NCBI GenBank assembly: GCA_963700305.1
Contig: CAVOXB010000012.1
Coordinates: 124,001-188,000 of the forward strand
DNA length: 64,000 bases
Direction of reading: 5' to 3'
Source: Desulfomonile sp963700305
Lineage (GTDB): Bacteria; Desulfobacterota; Desulfomonilia; Desulfomonilales; Desulfomonilaceae
Shown here: positions 8,518-19,203 of the stretch, piece by piece
Numbering within the stretch: the stretch's first letter is position 1
Layout of the letters: each line of letters starts with the position of its first letter
Notes under the pieces: generated by a model
What the model was told of the DNA's origin: nothing
What the model saw: the letters and a program-made list of their open reading frames with translations, nothing else
The model's database searches: none
Program-made: the position numbers and the translations under genes

Positions 8518-11500
8518 GTGCAGAGCGGGGCGCCAGGCAAGATGGAGCATTACAGCTCGAAGCCTTTGGGAACCAATTGGCTCCGTGGGGTGCTATTTGT
8601 ATTTCTGCTGATATTTTCCTCAACCGCTTCTGCCGCTTCGGCGATCTCCCAAGATGATCCGCAAATCATTATCCTGAACTCTTATCACAAAGGGTTCACG
8701 TGGTCCGACGCAGAGGAATCGGGATTTCTCGAAAGGTTGCGTGAGATCTATCCAGCAATCGACGTACCTATCGAGCATCTGGACGCTAAACGCCATTCTA
8801 ATCAGGAAAACTTGGAGCGAATGAAAGATTTTCTGATCAGGAAATACAGCGGAAGGCAGCCCGACCTTGTAGCCGCGTTCGACAATCCAGCCCTGGATAT
8901 GCTTATCCAGTATCGTGCCGAACTTTTCCCCAATGCTCGTATTGTCTTCGCAGGCATTAGTGATTTTGAACAGTCCATGCTGGCCGGTCGCAAGAACGTG
9001 ACTGGTCTTGCCGAAACAAAGATGTAAAAAACACAGTGGAAATGATGCTCGCCATCCATCCCGGAACACGAGAAATTCTAGTGATGGACGATTTTACGAC
9101 CAGCGGAATGTCCTCGCGGCGAGAAATGGAATACCTCATCCCGACTTTTGAAAAACGAGCACGAATTACCTTTGCTCCATCGGTCACATTTGAGGAGGCA
9201 AGGATTCAGTTACGTTCGCTCCCTTCGGATGCGCTGGTTCTGATTCATTCATTTTCCACCGATCGTTCGGGAAAAAGCTTTTCCCTTTCCGAGAGCACGA
9301 AAATGTTTACTTCTGCGGCGAAAGTCCCAGTGTACGGGGTCCAAGAGGCCCGTCTAGGGCACGGCATAGTTGGCGGTTATCTGCTGGGGGGTAGAGAGCA
9401 TGGTCGTCGAGCAGCCGATATAGCGCTGAGGGTCTTGGCCGGAGAACAGCCCGATAATATTCCTGTGGACGTGAAGAGCACGGCAAGGCCCATGTTCGAC
9501 CAAGCTCAGCTCACGCGGTTCGGTATCTCCACGGAAGTACTTCCATTGGAAAGCACCATAATCAACAGCCCTGATTCTGCTTTTGAGAAGTACAGAAAAC
9601 TAGCTCTGGGCGCTGCGGCCATTATGGCGATTCTCATCATTTCAGTGACATTTCTTACCGCATCAAACATTCGGCGTAAGCGGGCGGAAGAAGCGCTAAG
9701 CGAGAGCGAAGAACGCCTTCGCCTCGCACTTGAGGGAACAACCGACGGTATATGGGATTGGAATATCCGGACGGGGGAAGTGTATTTCAGCCCACGCTAT
9801 TACACCATGCTGGGGTACGAGCCGAATGAGTTCCCGGCTTCGTACGACAGCTGGCGGCAATTGCTACACCCGGACGATGCTGAATTATCGGATGAGACGA
9901 TTCGAAAAGCTGTCAGAGAACTCGCTCCAATCGCAGTTGAATTCCGATTAAGGACGAAAAACGGAGGATGGCGATGGATTCTCGGACGCGGTAAGGTGGC
10001 TGAATTAGATGATCAGGGAAATGCGATTCGTATTGTCACCTCCCACACAGATATAACTGAGCGAAAACGGGTTGAGCTTGCGCTCCAGGAAAGTGTGGAG
10101 AAATTCCGGTCAATTGTGGAAAACCGCTCGCGGGTATCTTTACTGTGGATGATCAATATCGTTTTATTTATGCCAATGATGAACTGTGCAGAATATTGGG
10201 TTATTCTCGAGACACACTGCTCGGATCAGATTTCCGGGATGTTGTGACCGAGAATCACAGAGCCTCCGTTATCGACCGCTACATCCGGCGACAACGAGGA
10301 GAGAACATTCCTGGTCGCTATGAGTTGGACATATTACGTGGTGATGGGGAAATACGACATGCCGAAATAATTGTGGCTTTGGTGAAGGACCCGGCAGGAA
10401 AGCCTCGCACCATGGGGCAACTGGTCGACATTACGGAACGGAAGCGGGGCGAGGAGCTTTCCAACAGACATACTCGAGAATTGGAAGCGATCAATCGCTT
10501 AGGAAGTGAGATCAGTTCCACACTGTCTTCGAGGGACATTGCCCATTCCGTGCTCCGAGAATTAGTTGAAGTCGTCAATAGCGACTGCGCAATGCTTTTC
10601 TTGGTCCAGGAAGGTGAACTGATTCTGCACGGGCTTGAATCAAGCTCGAGAGATCACGAAATCTCATACGGAGCTTTCCCCGTCCACAAAATCGGGGAGT
10701 GCCTTTGTGGCATTTCAGTTGAAGAACGCAAACCCGCGTTTTCATCTAACATCCTTGAGGATCCGAGTTGCACCATGCTGGAATGCAAGAGCGCTGGGTT
10801 GAAATCCCTTGCAGCCATCCCTCTTGTGGCGCGAGACGAAATTATAGGGGTGCTCGCCCTCGGAAGCTATCAACAGAGGGATTTCGCTCTTGATGAGCGT
10901 TTTCTGCAATCATTGGCGCATGAAATCACCATGGGCCTCAAGAATTCGCTGCTCTTCGAGGAAATCCAGAAGAATGTGCTGTTACTGGAAGAGAGGCTTT
11001 CAGAGCTAAAACACTCCAATGAAAAGAGAGACAGTCTCCAGAGTCAGCTTTTGCAGGCGCAGAAGATGGAGGCCGTAGGAGTTCTTTCAGGTGGAATCGC
11101 TCACGATTTCAACAATCTGCTACAGGTGATTCAGGGTTACTCGGATCTGGCGCTGTTTTGCGTCCCAGAAGGGCAAAAGGGCTATGCGCACTTACGAGAG
11201 ATCAAGAAAGCTGCACAGCATGCCGCCGAACTGACCAAAGCGCTCCTAACCTTTAGCCGTCGGATCGAAAGCAGACTCAGACCTATTGACTTGAATCAGG
11301 AGATTCGACATGTCACAGCGATGCTCTTTCGTACCATTCCAAAGATAATCGATATCCGAATTGATCTGGAAGAAAAAATACATACTGTCAATGCAGATCC
11401 TTCACAACTTCAGCAGGTTGTGATGAATCTGGTTCTTAACGCTAGAGATGCCATGCCGAAAGGAGGAACACTCTCAATTCAGACCCGCAATCTGAAATTG

Positions 11501-12187
11501 GATGAAGAATATTGCAGAACACACCTCGGTACAAAACCGGGTGATTACGTATTACTGGCTATTTCAGACGACGGCTCAGGAATGGATAGCAAGACCAAAG
11601 CTCTCATATTTGACCCCTTTTTTACAACTAAAGAGATGGGCAAGGGCACCGGATTGGGTCTTTCGATAGCTTACGGCATAATCAAGAGTCACGGAGGTCA
11701 CATTTTATGCTACAGCAAGCCCGATGAAGGCACCACGTTCAGAATCTACCTGCCCGCATTAATACAGGAGGATGTGGAATCCTCCGAGACCACTGGAATT
11801 GAAGTCATAACAGGCGGAACTGAGACTATACTGATCATAGACGACGAAGTCGCACTAAGAGAGCTAGCTTCAGAAATGTTAGCTGATTTCGGTTACAAAG
11901 TCCTGTCCGCACCCAATGGTAAAGAAGGGATCAAGCTCTATAGTGAGAGCTTAGATGAAATCCATCTCGTGATATTGGATTTGATCATGCCGGAAATGGG
12001 AGGAAAACAGTGCCTTGAACGCATACTGCGAGTGAACGCATCGGCCAAGATCATCGTTGCCAGCGGGTATTCCGATAAAGGTCAATTTGAAGACGTTCGT
12101 ATGGCTGGAGCGGCTTCCACAATATCAAAACCTTATGAGGCAAGGCAGTTGCTCACTCTGGTTCGTGAGGCGCTTGATTCCCGATGA
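8518..12187 (+). CDS. Hybrid sensor histidine kinase with periplasmic ABC_sub_bind-type sensor (two frameshifts)
   Basis: This is a membrane hybrid kinase of about 1,220 residues. In order it has an N-terminal signal/anchor (GVLFVFLLIFSSTASAAS), a periplasmic ABC_sub_bind-like sensor (IIILNSYHKGFTWSD onward), a membrane helix (ALGAAAIMAILIISVTFL), PAS 1, PAS 2, a GAF domain, HisKA (GGIAHDFNNLLQ), HATPase (DDGSGMD, GKGTGLGLSIAYGI) and a C-terminal receiver with Asp in LVILDLIMPEMGG. Breaks near 9019 (ACAAAGATG) and 10132 split it into three frames, and each junction reads through into normal domain sequence. The GTG start has AAGGA 7 bases upstream. The periplasmic domain probably senses a small ligand directly. 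A separate ABC_sub_bind protein lies at 37.2-38.1 kb. Confidence 0.88.
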
Positions 12188-12552
12188 CTGCGGCAATGAG
12201 CAATATTGAGTCAGCGATGCACCAAAATGTAGCAGGTACAAGTCAACCGGAGGCCGCAGGCAGGAAACTGGAAGGATTGGGCAATACGCTGCAGGATCTG
12301 ATAAGTCGTTACAGAATTTAGTGCCGCTTGGTGCCAATAAAATGTCCAACCTCTTGTCACCATTCACCTAAAGACGGAACCCAAGTCTCTCGACCTTGCG
12401 AAAGATGGGCCGGACGCCACTTTGGCTGAAAGTCCTGCAAGGACTTTCGTCATGCCGGAGAAAGCCGGTATCCAGAACACGATGCAAACACATGGTCATC
12501 CGGATCCCCTAGATACACAAACGAAGTGCAACACCTTGTATAAGCGCACTTG
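12188..12552. other. Intergenic with a dispersed palindromic repeat remnant
   Basis: No gene is supported. Positions 12432-12475 include AAGTCCTGCAAGGACTTTCG (a hairpin) followed by CGTCATGCCGGAGAAAGCCG, a form of the widespread mobile intergenic CGTCATNCCGGNGAAAGCCGG repeat. Confidence 0.5.
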
Positions 12553-13526
12553 CTAATATGATGCGGATTCATCTATCAAATCCGATAGAAATCCCTCAAG
12601 ATCCTCGACAATAGCTATGTCCGCCTCATTGAAGATCGCCGCATTCGGGTCGGTGTTCACTGCAACGACGAATTTTGATCCCTTCATTCCCGCAATGTGC
12701 TGTTGAGCCCCAGAAATACCGCATGCAAAATACAGATCCGGCGTCACTGTCGTTCCTGTCTGCCCGACCTGCCTTTGATATGGAAGCCATCCCAGATCAC
12801 ACAGGGGCTTTGACGCTGCAACTGCGGGCCTCGAAAATAGAGACGCCACCTGGCGCACCAATTCGAGCGTCTCCCTCCTGCCCGCACCACGGCCTACGGA
12901 CACAATTACCGAAGCCTCGCCAAGAGCCGAGTCTGCGATTTGCGTTATCTTGAACCCAAGTGACCGTGTATGCGTTGACGTCCAGTCGATAGTCCTGACC
13001 TCTATTTGACGTAAATTCTGAACACCCTCAAGAGGCGGCTTGAAGGCACCGGGCTGTACAGTCAGCATGGTCGGCATCGCTGAGGGGGCAAGTTCAGCAA
13101 CAATCTTGCCGTTGAAAAGAGTACGTGTGAAGATGGGCTCACCGTCTTTTTCCAGAACACGTTTATTCCACTGATACAACTTGTGCCGATGCGCACCGCC
13201 AGACCGGGGGCAAAATCAAGGCCCTGAAGAGTGCCTGGAACGCACACAAATCTGGGCTGAAGTTCCTCCAATACTCGTCCAATTACTGTGCGATACGCAT
13301 CGCTGTTGTAACTCGTCAAGTCCGGGAACCTGTACCGCAATCACGCTGTATGCAGTTGTTTCGGCTATCTCGCCGGCTATTGCTTCGGCATCTTCTCCAA
13401 TTGCGATACTACGATGCTCGATGGTCGAATTCGCTGAATTTCACGCGTGCACGCAATCGCCTCGTACGTCACCGGACTCACGCGGCCCTGGGAATGCTCT
13501 GCAATTACGGAAATTAACGATTCCAA
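12553..13526 (-). CDS. etfA: Electron transfer flavoprotein alpha subunit (two frameshifts)
   Basis: This is the FAD-binding alpha subunit of electron transfer flavoprotein, which takes electrons from acyl-CoA dehydrogenases. The C-terminal FAD domain is clear: GRGAGRRETLELVRQVASLF, CDLGWLPYQRQVGQTGTTV, then FACGISGAQQHIAGMKGSK and the terminal ADIAIVEDLEG. The N-terminal part (ISVIAEHSQGRVSPVTYEA, then VPDLTSYNSDAY) lies in other frames. Breaks occur near 13406 and in an A5 run near 13155. The start is TTG at 13526, with AGAGG 7 bases upstream. It lies just after etfB (stop at 13537), so the two are co-transcribed in the order etfB-etfA. Joined length is about 324 residues, normal. Confidence 0.88.
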
Positions 13527-13536
13527 GATTTGTCCT

Positions 13537-14310
13537 CTAGCATAAGAGCGATCGCTCGCGGAAAATTCTCAACAGTTCTTGTGCCTTTTGCTTCCTGGTG
13601 CCTTCCAGAAACTTTCCTGCACGGTTCTTCCGAGGATAGGACAGCCGGAGAAGATCTTCGCACCGCTGAGATACTTCCGTCTCCATTGTCGAGATGACCT
13701 CAAGGTCTTGTCTATTGGCTCGCATGATATTCGACAGGGATGGGTATCGAGGCTTGTTGATGCCGCTCTGTACGGTGAGCAACGCAGGCAGGCTCAGTTC
13801 GAGCGCTTGCCTTCGGCCGCCTTCGATCTCCCGCTCAACGTAAACGCTCGCACGTTCGAGTTCTACCCGAGCCAAAACCGACGACGTTGCACAGGGCATT
13901 CGCAGCATCTCGGCCAACATTGGCCCGACAAGTCCCTGAGCCATATCCTCGGACATGACACCTGCCAGAATGAGATCATACTTCTTTTCTCGCAATGCCA
14001 AAGCAATGCGAGAAGCTGTAAGCATGGCGCTCACATACTTTTCGTCGTCTGTCAGTACGTGGATTCCGTGGTCTGCGCCCATTCCCAGTGCTCTCCGCAC
14101 GACCGAGCTGTACCGTTCAGGTCCCACCGTGATCGCATCAACAGTCGTGCCGGAGATTTCCCCCCGCAAGACGAGCGCTTGTTCGACAGCATATTCATCG
14201 AACCGGTTCATCTGGGGCGAGCCGGTCTCATTTATCCATAGACTTGAATCGTCGATCCGCACTGACATGTCTGGTTCAGGCACCTGCTTAACGCAGACAA
14301 GAATTTTCAT
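13537..14310 (-). CDS. etfB: Electron transfer flavoprotein beta subunit
   Basis: This is the AMP-binding beta subunit of EtfAB. It has the typical start MKILVCVKQVPEPDMSVRID, then MNRFDEYAVEQALVLR, the nucleotide-contact region VGPERYSSVVRRALGMGADH, and ALLTVQSGINKPRYPSLSNI. The ATG at 14310 is chosen over an upstream one because the family begins exactly at MKILV. Length is 257 residues. It is the first gene of the etfBA pair, divergent from the histidine phosphatase/acyl-CoA dehydrogenase genes. A classical rather than bifurcating ETF is likely because no bifurcation partner (such as Bcd or CarC) is adjacent. That is inference. Confidence 0.92.
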   Translation of the reverse strand: MKILVCVKQVPEPDMSVRIDDSSLWINETGSPQMNRFDEYAVEQALVLRGEISGTTVDAITVGPERYSSVVRRALGMGADHGIHVLTDDEKYVSAMLTASRIALALREKKYDLILAGVMSEDMAQGLVGPMLAEMLRMPCATSSVLARVELERASVYVEREIEGGRRQALELSLPALLTVQSGINKPRYPSLSNIMRANRQDLEVISTMETEVSQRCEDLLRLSYPRKNRAGKFLEGTRKQKAQELLRIFRERSLLC

Positions 14311-14374
14311 AATGCTTTCTCCCGCTCGTACAAGCATATTCCCATGTATCGAGAAAATCAACCACAAAATAAAA

Positions 14375-14388
14375 CGAACGCTCGCTCG
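14375..14388. promoter_or_regulatory. Candidate TetR operator between divergent operons
   Basis: CGAACG-CT-CGCTCG is an imperfect palindrome (one mismatch per arm) in the 116-base gap between etfB and the histidine phosphatase gene. Fatty-acid-responsive TetR repressors often bind GAACG-type palindromes, and a TetR gene lies in the cluster at 16365. The sequence match is short, so this is inference. Confidence 0.35.
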
Positions 14389-14426
14389 ACAAATGACTCG
14401 ACATCCATTCTCTTCAAGGGTATCCT

Positions 14427-15131
14427 ATGCGTATGAGCATCATATATCTAATCCGTCATGGCCAGGCATCATTCGGAAACGACAACTACGATAGGCTGTC
14501 GCCTCTAGGATTGCGTCAGTCTCGCGTCCTGGCACAGTACCCTTCTTGATACTGGATTTCAGCCTTATGCCGTGTATCCGGCCCGCTTTGCAGGCACACG
14601 ACTACTGCCAGCGAGCTCCTTGCCTTCTACGCGGAAAACGGCAGGCACGTGCCCGAACTGGAAATATTGGACGACTTCGACGAATACGACATCAAGTCAA
14701 TCATCCGAGCAGCGATCAATGATGATCCCTCGCTGAAAGACGAGCTGCCCAGGATTTATTCCAGCAATTCCTCTTTCAAGAAGATTTTCGAGACAGCCAC
14801 TCTCCGGTGGGTGGCAGGCAGGTTTGATGCTGACGGCGTTGAGAGATGGGAAGCCCTCAAAGAACGAGTTGCCAAAGCCATTAAGACTATTGTGAAAACA
14901 CACAGCAAGAGCAGACATATTGCCGTCTTCACCTCAGGCGGCGCTATCTCGGCCTCACTTGCATACGTGCTCGGTCTGCCTGGCGATGATGCAATGCGGC
15001 TGAATTGGCAAATCCTGAACACGTCGATAACGCGATTCATTTACAACGATGAACGTATTACTCTGGCGGGCTTTAACTCTGTGGCACACCTCGAAGTCGC
15101 CCGCGATCCATCGCTTATCACTTATCGGTAA
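14427..15131 (+). CDS. Histidine phosphatase family protein (two frameshifts)
   Basis: This is a phosphoglycerate-mutase-like histidine phosphatase. The catalytic signature LIRHGQAS is near residue 10, the second Arg/His region is YSGPLCRHTTTASELLAFYA, and the late FTSGGAISASLAYVLG carries the family's closing motif. The frame breaks near 14540 (CCC) and 14577 (TATCCGG). Correcting each by one base gives a continuous protein of about 235 residues. The substrate is unknown. The position directly ahead of an acyl-CoA dehydrogenase suggests a role with acyl-CoA or phosphorylated intermediates. Relatives sit beside ACAD10-like kinases in many genomes, and such a kinase is present two genes downstream. 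Confidence 0.8.
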
Positions 15132-15155
15132 GCACCGATAGAAGGGAAAAACTCA

Positions 15156-16364
15156 ATGGATTTTGAGATTTCGGACAAACTGAAGACCATAACCGGCATG
15201 ATCGACGAATTCGTCAACAAGGAGCTTATTCCGCTGGAGACGGAACTGCATCACAAGACTTTCCGTGAGCTTCTGCCGGTTCTGGAGGAGAAGCGCTCTA
15301 TGGTCAAGCAGATGGAGCTTTGGGCGCCGAACCATCCTAGAGAATACGGCGGCATGGGGCTCGATCTGGTTGAATATGCTGTTGTATCCGAAGCGCTGGG
15401 CCGAACTCCGGTGGGCCATTTCGTATTCAATTGCCAGGCGCCCGATGCGGGTAATATCGAGATACTTCACACCTACGGCACGCCCGAGCAGAAGGACACA
15501 TACCTCGGGCCGCTGGTCGAGGGAAAGATCCGGAGCTGCTTTTCCATGACCGAAGTAGATATGCCCGGGTCAAACCCTGTGATGTTGGAAACCACTGCAG
15601 TTAAGGACGGTGATGATTACGTGATCAATGGCCATAAATGGTATTCCACCTCTGCGGATGGGGCTGCGATCTCCATAGTGATGGCCGTGACGAACCTCGA
15701 AGCCCCGACCTATCTTCAGGCCAGCATGATCATAGTGCCCACTGACACCAAAGGATTCAATCTGGTGCGGAACATCCCGGTCATGGGGCATTCAGGCGAC
15801 GATTGGGCATCTCATGGCGAGATTCTGTACCAGTCTTGCCGCGTCCCTCAGAAAAACCTTCTGGGGCCGGAAGGACATGGCTTTGTCATCGCCCAGGAGC
15901 GCCTCGGACCTGGTAGGATTCACCATTGCATGCGGTGGATTGGAGTCTGCAATCGTGCTTTTGATCTCATGTGCTCTCGGGCATCCAAAAGAATCATGGC
16001 GCCTGACGGCAGAACGCTGGCCACCAAGCAGATTATTCAGTCCTGGATTGCTGAGTGCGCTGCGGACATACAGGCTGCCCGACTAATGACGTTGAACGCT
16101 GCATGGAAGATAGAAAAAATGGGTGTGAAAGCTGCTCGCCACGATATCTCATTCATAAAGTTCTTCGTGGCAAATGTCATGCAGAAGGTTGTGGACAGGG
16201 CATTACAGGTGCACGGAGGACTCGGCATGACCGATGACACAATCATAGCCTACTTCTATCGGCACGAACGTGCGGCCCGCATCTATGACGGAGCGGATGA
16301 GGTGCACAAGATGTCCGTGGCGAAGAGAATTCTCGAAGACTACAAGGGCAAGGTGGTACGATAG
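15156..16364 (+). CDS. Acyl-CoA dehydrogenase family protein (ACAD10/11-like)
   Basis: This is an FAD-dependent acyl-CoA dehydrogenase that oxidises an acyl-CoA to its 2-enoyl form and passes electrons to EtfAB, encoded divergently nearby. Visible features are the N-terminal helical domain, the middle beta domain (CFSMTEVDMPGSNPVMLETT and GDDYVINGHKWYST), and the C-terminal helices ending QVHGGLGMTDDTIIAYFYRH and YDGADEVHKMSVAKRIL. At 402 residues it has the normal length. It belongs to the subtype that occurs with APH-like kinases, as here. Chain-length specificity is not readable. The stop abuts the TetR ATG with no gap, indicating an operon. Confidence 0.9.
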   Translation: MDFEISDKLKTITGMIDEFVNKELIPLETELHHKTFRELLPVLEEKRSMVKQMELWAPNHPREYGGMGLDLVEYAVVSEALGRTPVGHFVFNCQAPDAGNIEILHTYGTPEQKDTYLGPLVEGKIRSCFSMTEVDMPGSNPVMLETTAVKDGDDYVINGHKWYSTSADGAAISIVMAVTNLEAPTYLQASMIIVPTDTKGFNLVRNIPVMGHSGDDWASHGEILYQSCRVPQKNLLGPEGHGFVIAQERLGPGRIHHCMRWIGVCNRAFDLMCSRASKRIMAPDGRTLATKQIIQSWIAECAADIQAARLMTLNAAWKIEKMGVKAARHDISFIKFFVANVMQKVVDRALQVHGGLGMTDDTIIAYFYRHERAARIYDGADEVHKMSVAKRILEDYKGKVVR

Positions 16365-17066
16365 ATGTTACAGGACCTCAATTTCAAGACATTCGAGCGT
16401 GCGACTAATCTGTCTATGGAGGCCCTGTGCAAGGATCTTTTCCTGGACAACCGAGAAAGCATAAAGGTCAACAAGGAGACGGTTGCCGTCAAGAACCTCG
16501 TGAAAATCATGAATGCAGCCCTGAAACTATGTAATCGGAAAGGGTTCGCTGCCATGAGCCTACGCGACTTGAGCAAAGAGGCAGGCTTGAGCATGGGTGC
16601 TTTGTACGCATATTTCACGAGCAAGGATGAACTCCTGCGCATCATGCAACAACAGGGAAGTCTTGTAGTTATGCGTGTGTTGCAGTCAGAGATCGAAGGG
16701 ATTGATGATCCGCGAGCAAGGCTCAGAAGGGTTATTCACGCGCACCTCTATTTGAGCGAGGTCATGCAGCCCTGGTTTTACTTTTCTTATATGGAGACAA
16801 AGAATTTCCCAAAGCAGGAGCACAAGAAAGCCATAGAGAGTGAGCTTTTTACTGAAAAGATTCTCATCCGCATCATAGAGGAAGGCCAGGAAAAGGGGAT
16901 TTTCAAAACTGTCAATCCGGAGCTCTTGGGCGCAGTGATCAAGGCCATGCTCCAGGACTGGTATCTGAAACGCTGGAAGTATTCCAAGAGGAGGGTTTCC
17001 GTGGAGGCGTACGCTGCATTTGTCGTGGATTTCATCGAATCATATCTGGTTTCGCAATCATCATAA
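16365..17066 (+). CDS. TetR/AcrR-family transcriptional regulator
   Basis: This is a TetR-type repressor of 233 residues. The HTH is at about residues 55-95 (NRKGFAAMSLRDLSKEAGLS and MGALYAYFTSKDELL). It has an unusually long N-terminal extension of about 40 residues. The C-terminal ligand domain is of general TetR type. The ATG begins at the base after the dehydrogenase stop, so it is translationally coupled. Expected effectors are acyl-CoAs, and expected targets are this cluster and etfBA, both by analogy with FadR/PsrA-like regulators. Confidence 0.88.
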   Translation: MLQDLNFKTFERATNLSMEALCKDLFLDNRESIKVNKETVAVKNLVKIMNAALKLCNRKGFAAMSLRDLSKEAGLSMGALYAYFTSKDELLRIMQQQGSLVVMRVLQSEIEGIDDPRARLRRVIHAHLYLSEVMQPWFYFSYMETKNFPKQEHKKAIESELFTEKILIRIIEEGQEKGIFKTVNPELLGAVIKAMLQDWYLKRWKYSKRRVSVEAYAAFVVDFIESYLVSQSS

Positions 17067-17081
17067 GGAAGGACACGCGAT

Positions 17082-18149
17082 ATGGACCTGACCGACAAGT
17101 CCACGCAGGTAAGGCAGGGAGAAGAGCTAAATCTGAAGCCTCTTCAGGAATTCCTCAGGGATAGCATTCCCGGCCTGACGGGTGAGATAACGGTGGGGCA
17201 GTTCCCAAGCGGCTACTCTAATCTCACGTACCTCATCAAAATGGGCGACAAAGACCTTGTATTGAGAAGACCCCCATTGGGCAGGAAGGCCAAGACTGCC
17301 CATGACATGGGAAGGGAATATCGGATTTTGAAAGCCCTCAAGCCCGTCTTTCCATATTGCCCTGAACCGCTGGTCTACACCGAGGACGAATCTATCATGG
17401 GCTGTCCGTTCTTTGTAATGGAACGGCTCAAAGGGATTATCCTGAGAAAGGAGCTTCCCAAGAGTCTCACCTTTGCACCGGACCAGATGCGATCCCTGTG
17501 TGAGAATTTGTTGGATATACACTGTGAGCTTCATGCCATTGATTACGCAGCCATTGGACTGGACGGGTTCGGCAAACCGGAAGGCTATGTGAAGAGGCAG
17601 GTAGATGGTTGGTCCGAGCGGTACAAAGGGGCCTGGACGGAGGATGTTCCGACTTTTGAGTCGGTAATGAGCTGGCTCACTGACAAGATGCCGCCTGATT
17701 TTGAGAGGAGCGCCATTATCCATAATGATTACAAATTCGACAATGTGGTGCTCGACCCGGAAAATCCCCTGAAGATCATCGGTGTCCTTGACTGGGAAAT
17801 GGCGACCATCGGAGATCCTCTCATGGATCTCGGCAGTTCGCTTGCATACTGGGTCCAGGCTGATGATCCGGAGTACGCTCATGTTGTGAGAACCATGCCC
17901 ACCAACCTGCCAGGGGCCCTCACCCGCATCGAGATGGTCCAGCGTTACGCTGACAAGGCAGGTATCCGTATTGACAATTTTGATTATTACTACTGCTTTG
18001 GGGTTTTCAGGCTGGCCGTTATCGCCCAACAGATTTATTATCGCTTCTATCACGGGCAAACAAAGGACCAGCGTTTCAAAATGCTCGTTTTTGCCGTGCA
18101 CAGTCTGGAACAGACTGCGCAAAGGGTTATGAGTGAAAGCAAATTGTGA
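17082..18149 (+). CDS. APH-fold phosphotransferase, ACAD10 N-terminal-like
   Basis: This is an aminoglycoside-phosphotransferase-fold kinase. It has the nucleotide-binding beta region (FPSGYSNLTYLI, LVLRRPPLG), the Brenner motif HNDYKFDNV with the catalytic Asp, and the metal-binding DWE in VLDWEMATIGDPLMDLG. At 355 residues it matches the stand-alone versions of the kinase domain of ACAD10. Such kinases are thought to phosphorylate hydroxyacyl-CoA intermediates, which fits the neighbouring dehydrogenases. GGAAGGA lies 9 bases before the ATG. It is co-directional with and close to the TetR gene. Confidence 0.88.
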   Translation: MDLTDKSTQVRQGEELNLKPLQEFLRDSIPGLTGEITVGQFPSGYSNLTYLIKMGDKDLVLRRPPLGRKAKTAHDMGREYRILKALKPVFPYCPEPLVYTEDESIMGCPFFVMERLKGIILRKELPKSLTFAPDQMRSLCENLLDIHCELHAIDYAAIGLDGFGKPEGYVKRQVDGWSERYKGAWTEDVPTFESVMSWLTDKMPPDFERSAIIHNDYKFDNVVLDPENPLKIIGVLDWEMATIGDPLMDLGSSLAYWVQADDPEYAHVVRTMPTNLPGALTRIEMVQRYADKAGIRIDNFDYYYCFGVFRLAVIAQQIYYRFYHGQTKDQRFKMLVFAVHSLEQTAQRVMSESKL

Positions 18150-18206
18150 TTGGAAATATAGCTTCAACAAAGCTGGAATGAGCCTCTCCCGGCAATGGAG
18201 CAAGCC

Positions 18207-18230
18207 GTGGGGCAGGCTTTCCAGCCTGCC
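18207..18230 (+). repeat. Single copy of GTGGGGCAGG palindromic repeat
   Basis: One 24-base copy, with internal symmetry around GGCAGGCTTTCCAGCCTGCC. Paired, head-to-head copies are at 24869-24937 and 54661-54728. It is intergenic between the kinase and dehydrogenase genes. Confidence 0.75.
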
Positions 18231-18267
18231 ATTATTGGAGATCAAATCAGCATAAGGAGATTTCTTC

Positions 18268-19203
18268 ATGAAGCTTTCCGAGATAAAACGAGTCCTCATT
18301 TTGGGTGCAGGCACAATGGGTCAGCAGATAGGCTTCGTCTGTGCTATGCATGGATACAGCGTAATGATGTACGATCTCTCCAGGGAAATACTGGATGATG
18401 CGCTCAAACGCATGGAGAACCTCGGTTCCTGGTTCATTTCCGCTGGTCGCATCACTCCGGAGCAGCTGACTGCAATCATGGCGCTCATAGATTCTAGCCC
18501 CGATCCTCGAGAAGCCGCAAAAGAGGTTGACTTCGTGAGTGAATCTCTGCCTGAAAACCCTGAGATAAAAGCGCGGGCCTTCGCAGTGTTTAATGAACTC
18601 TGCCCGGAAAGAACCATTTTCACCACCAATACGTCCACTCTGGTCCCTTCAATGTTTGCGGGCAAGACTGGCAGGCCGGACAAGCTTGCTGCCTTGCACT
18701 TCCACGATGTTCGGATCTCGAATGTCGTAGATGTCATGCCGCACCGGAGAACTGCGCCTGAAGTGACAGAATTGGTCAGTGATTTCGCCAAGAGCATCGG
18801 CCAGATTGTTATCACACTCCAACGTGAAAGCAACGGTTACGTTTTCAACTCCATGCTCTCGAGCCTGTTTGCATCCGCCCTGACCCTTGCGGCAAATGGC
18901 GTCGCCACTATCGAGGACATAGACCGCTCATGGATGGGCGTCATGCACACTTCCATCGGGCCTTTTGGCATTATGGATCAGGTGGGACTTTCAACCGTAT
19001 GGACCATCACCGAATATTGGGCAAAGAAGACTGGTGATTCACAGGCCCTGGCGAATGCAGATTTCCTCAAGCAATATGTGGATAATAATCACCTTGGCTT
19101 CAAGACCATGCAGGGATTCTATTCCTATCCGAATCCTGCATTTGCTGCGCCGGGATTCCTCGCTGGAAAGACGGTAAGAATTGACCAGACCTTAGGCGAT
19201 TGA
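18268..19203 (+). CDS. 3-hydroxyacyl-CoA dehydrogenase, NAD-binding
   Basis: This is an NAD-dependent L-3-hydroxyacyl-CoA dehydrogenase (beta-oxidation step 3). The Rossmann motif VLILGAGTMGQQIG is at residues 9-22, DFVSESLPENPEIKARAF follows, then NTSTLVPSMFA, and the catalytic His lies in ALHFHDVRISNVVDVMP. The C-terminal domain (NGYVFNSMLSSLFASALTLA) follows. At 311 residues it is a stand-alone enzyme without a hydratase. TAAGGAG lies about 12 bases before the ATG. It completes the acyl-CoA oxidation cluster, but no thiolase or enoyl-CoA hydratase is present in the window. Confidence 0.9.
   Translation: MKLSEIKRVLILGAGTMGQQIGFVCAMHGYSVMMYDLSREILDDALKRMENLGSWFISAGRITPEQLTAIMALIDSSPDPREAAKEVDFVSESLPENPEIKARAFAVFNELCPERTIFTTNTSTLVPSMFAGKTGRPDKLAALHFHDVRISNVVDVMPHRRTAPEVTELVSDFAKSIGQIVITLQRESNGYVFNSMLSSLFASALTLAANGVATIEDIDRSWMGVMHTSIGPFGIMDQVGLSTVWTITEYWAKKTGDSQALANADFLKQYVDNNHLGFKTMQGFYSYPNPAFAAPGFLAGKTVRIDQTLGD

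Noticed and set aside
13579..14241. 220-codon plus-strand frame
   Set aside because: Antisense to etfB, which matches its family along the full length.
17127..18314. 395-codon minus-strand frame
   Set aside because: Antisense shadow of the APH-like kinase, which carries intact catalytic motifs.
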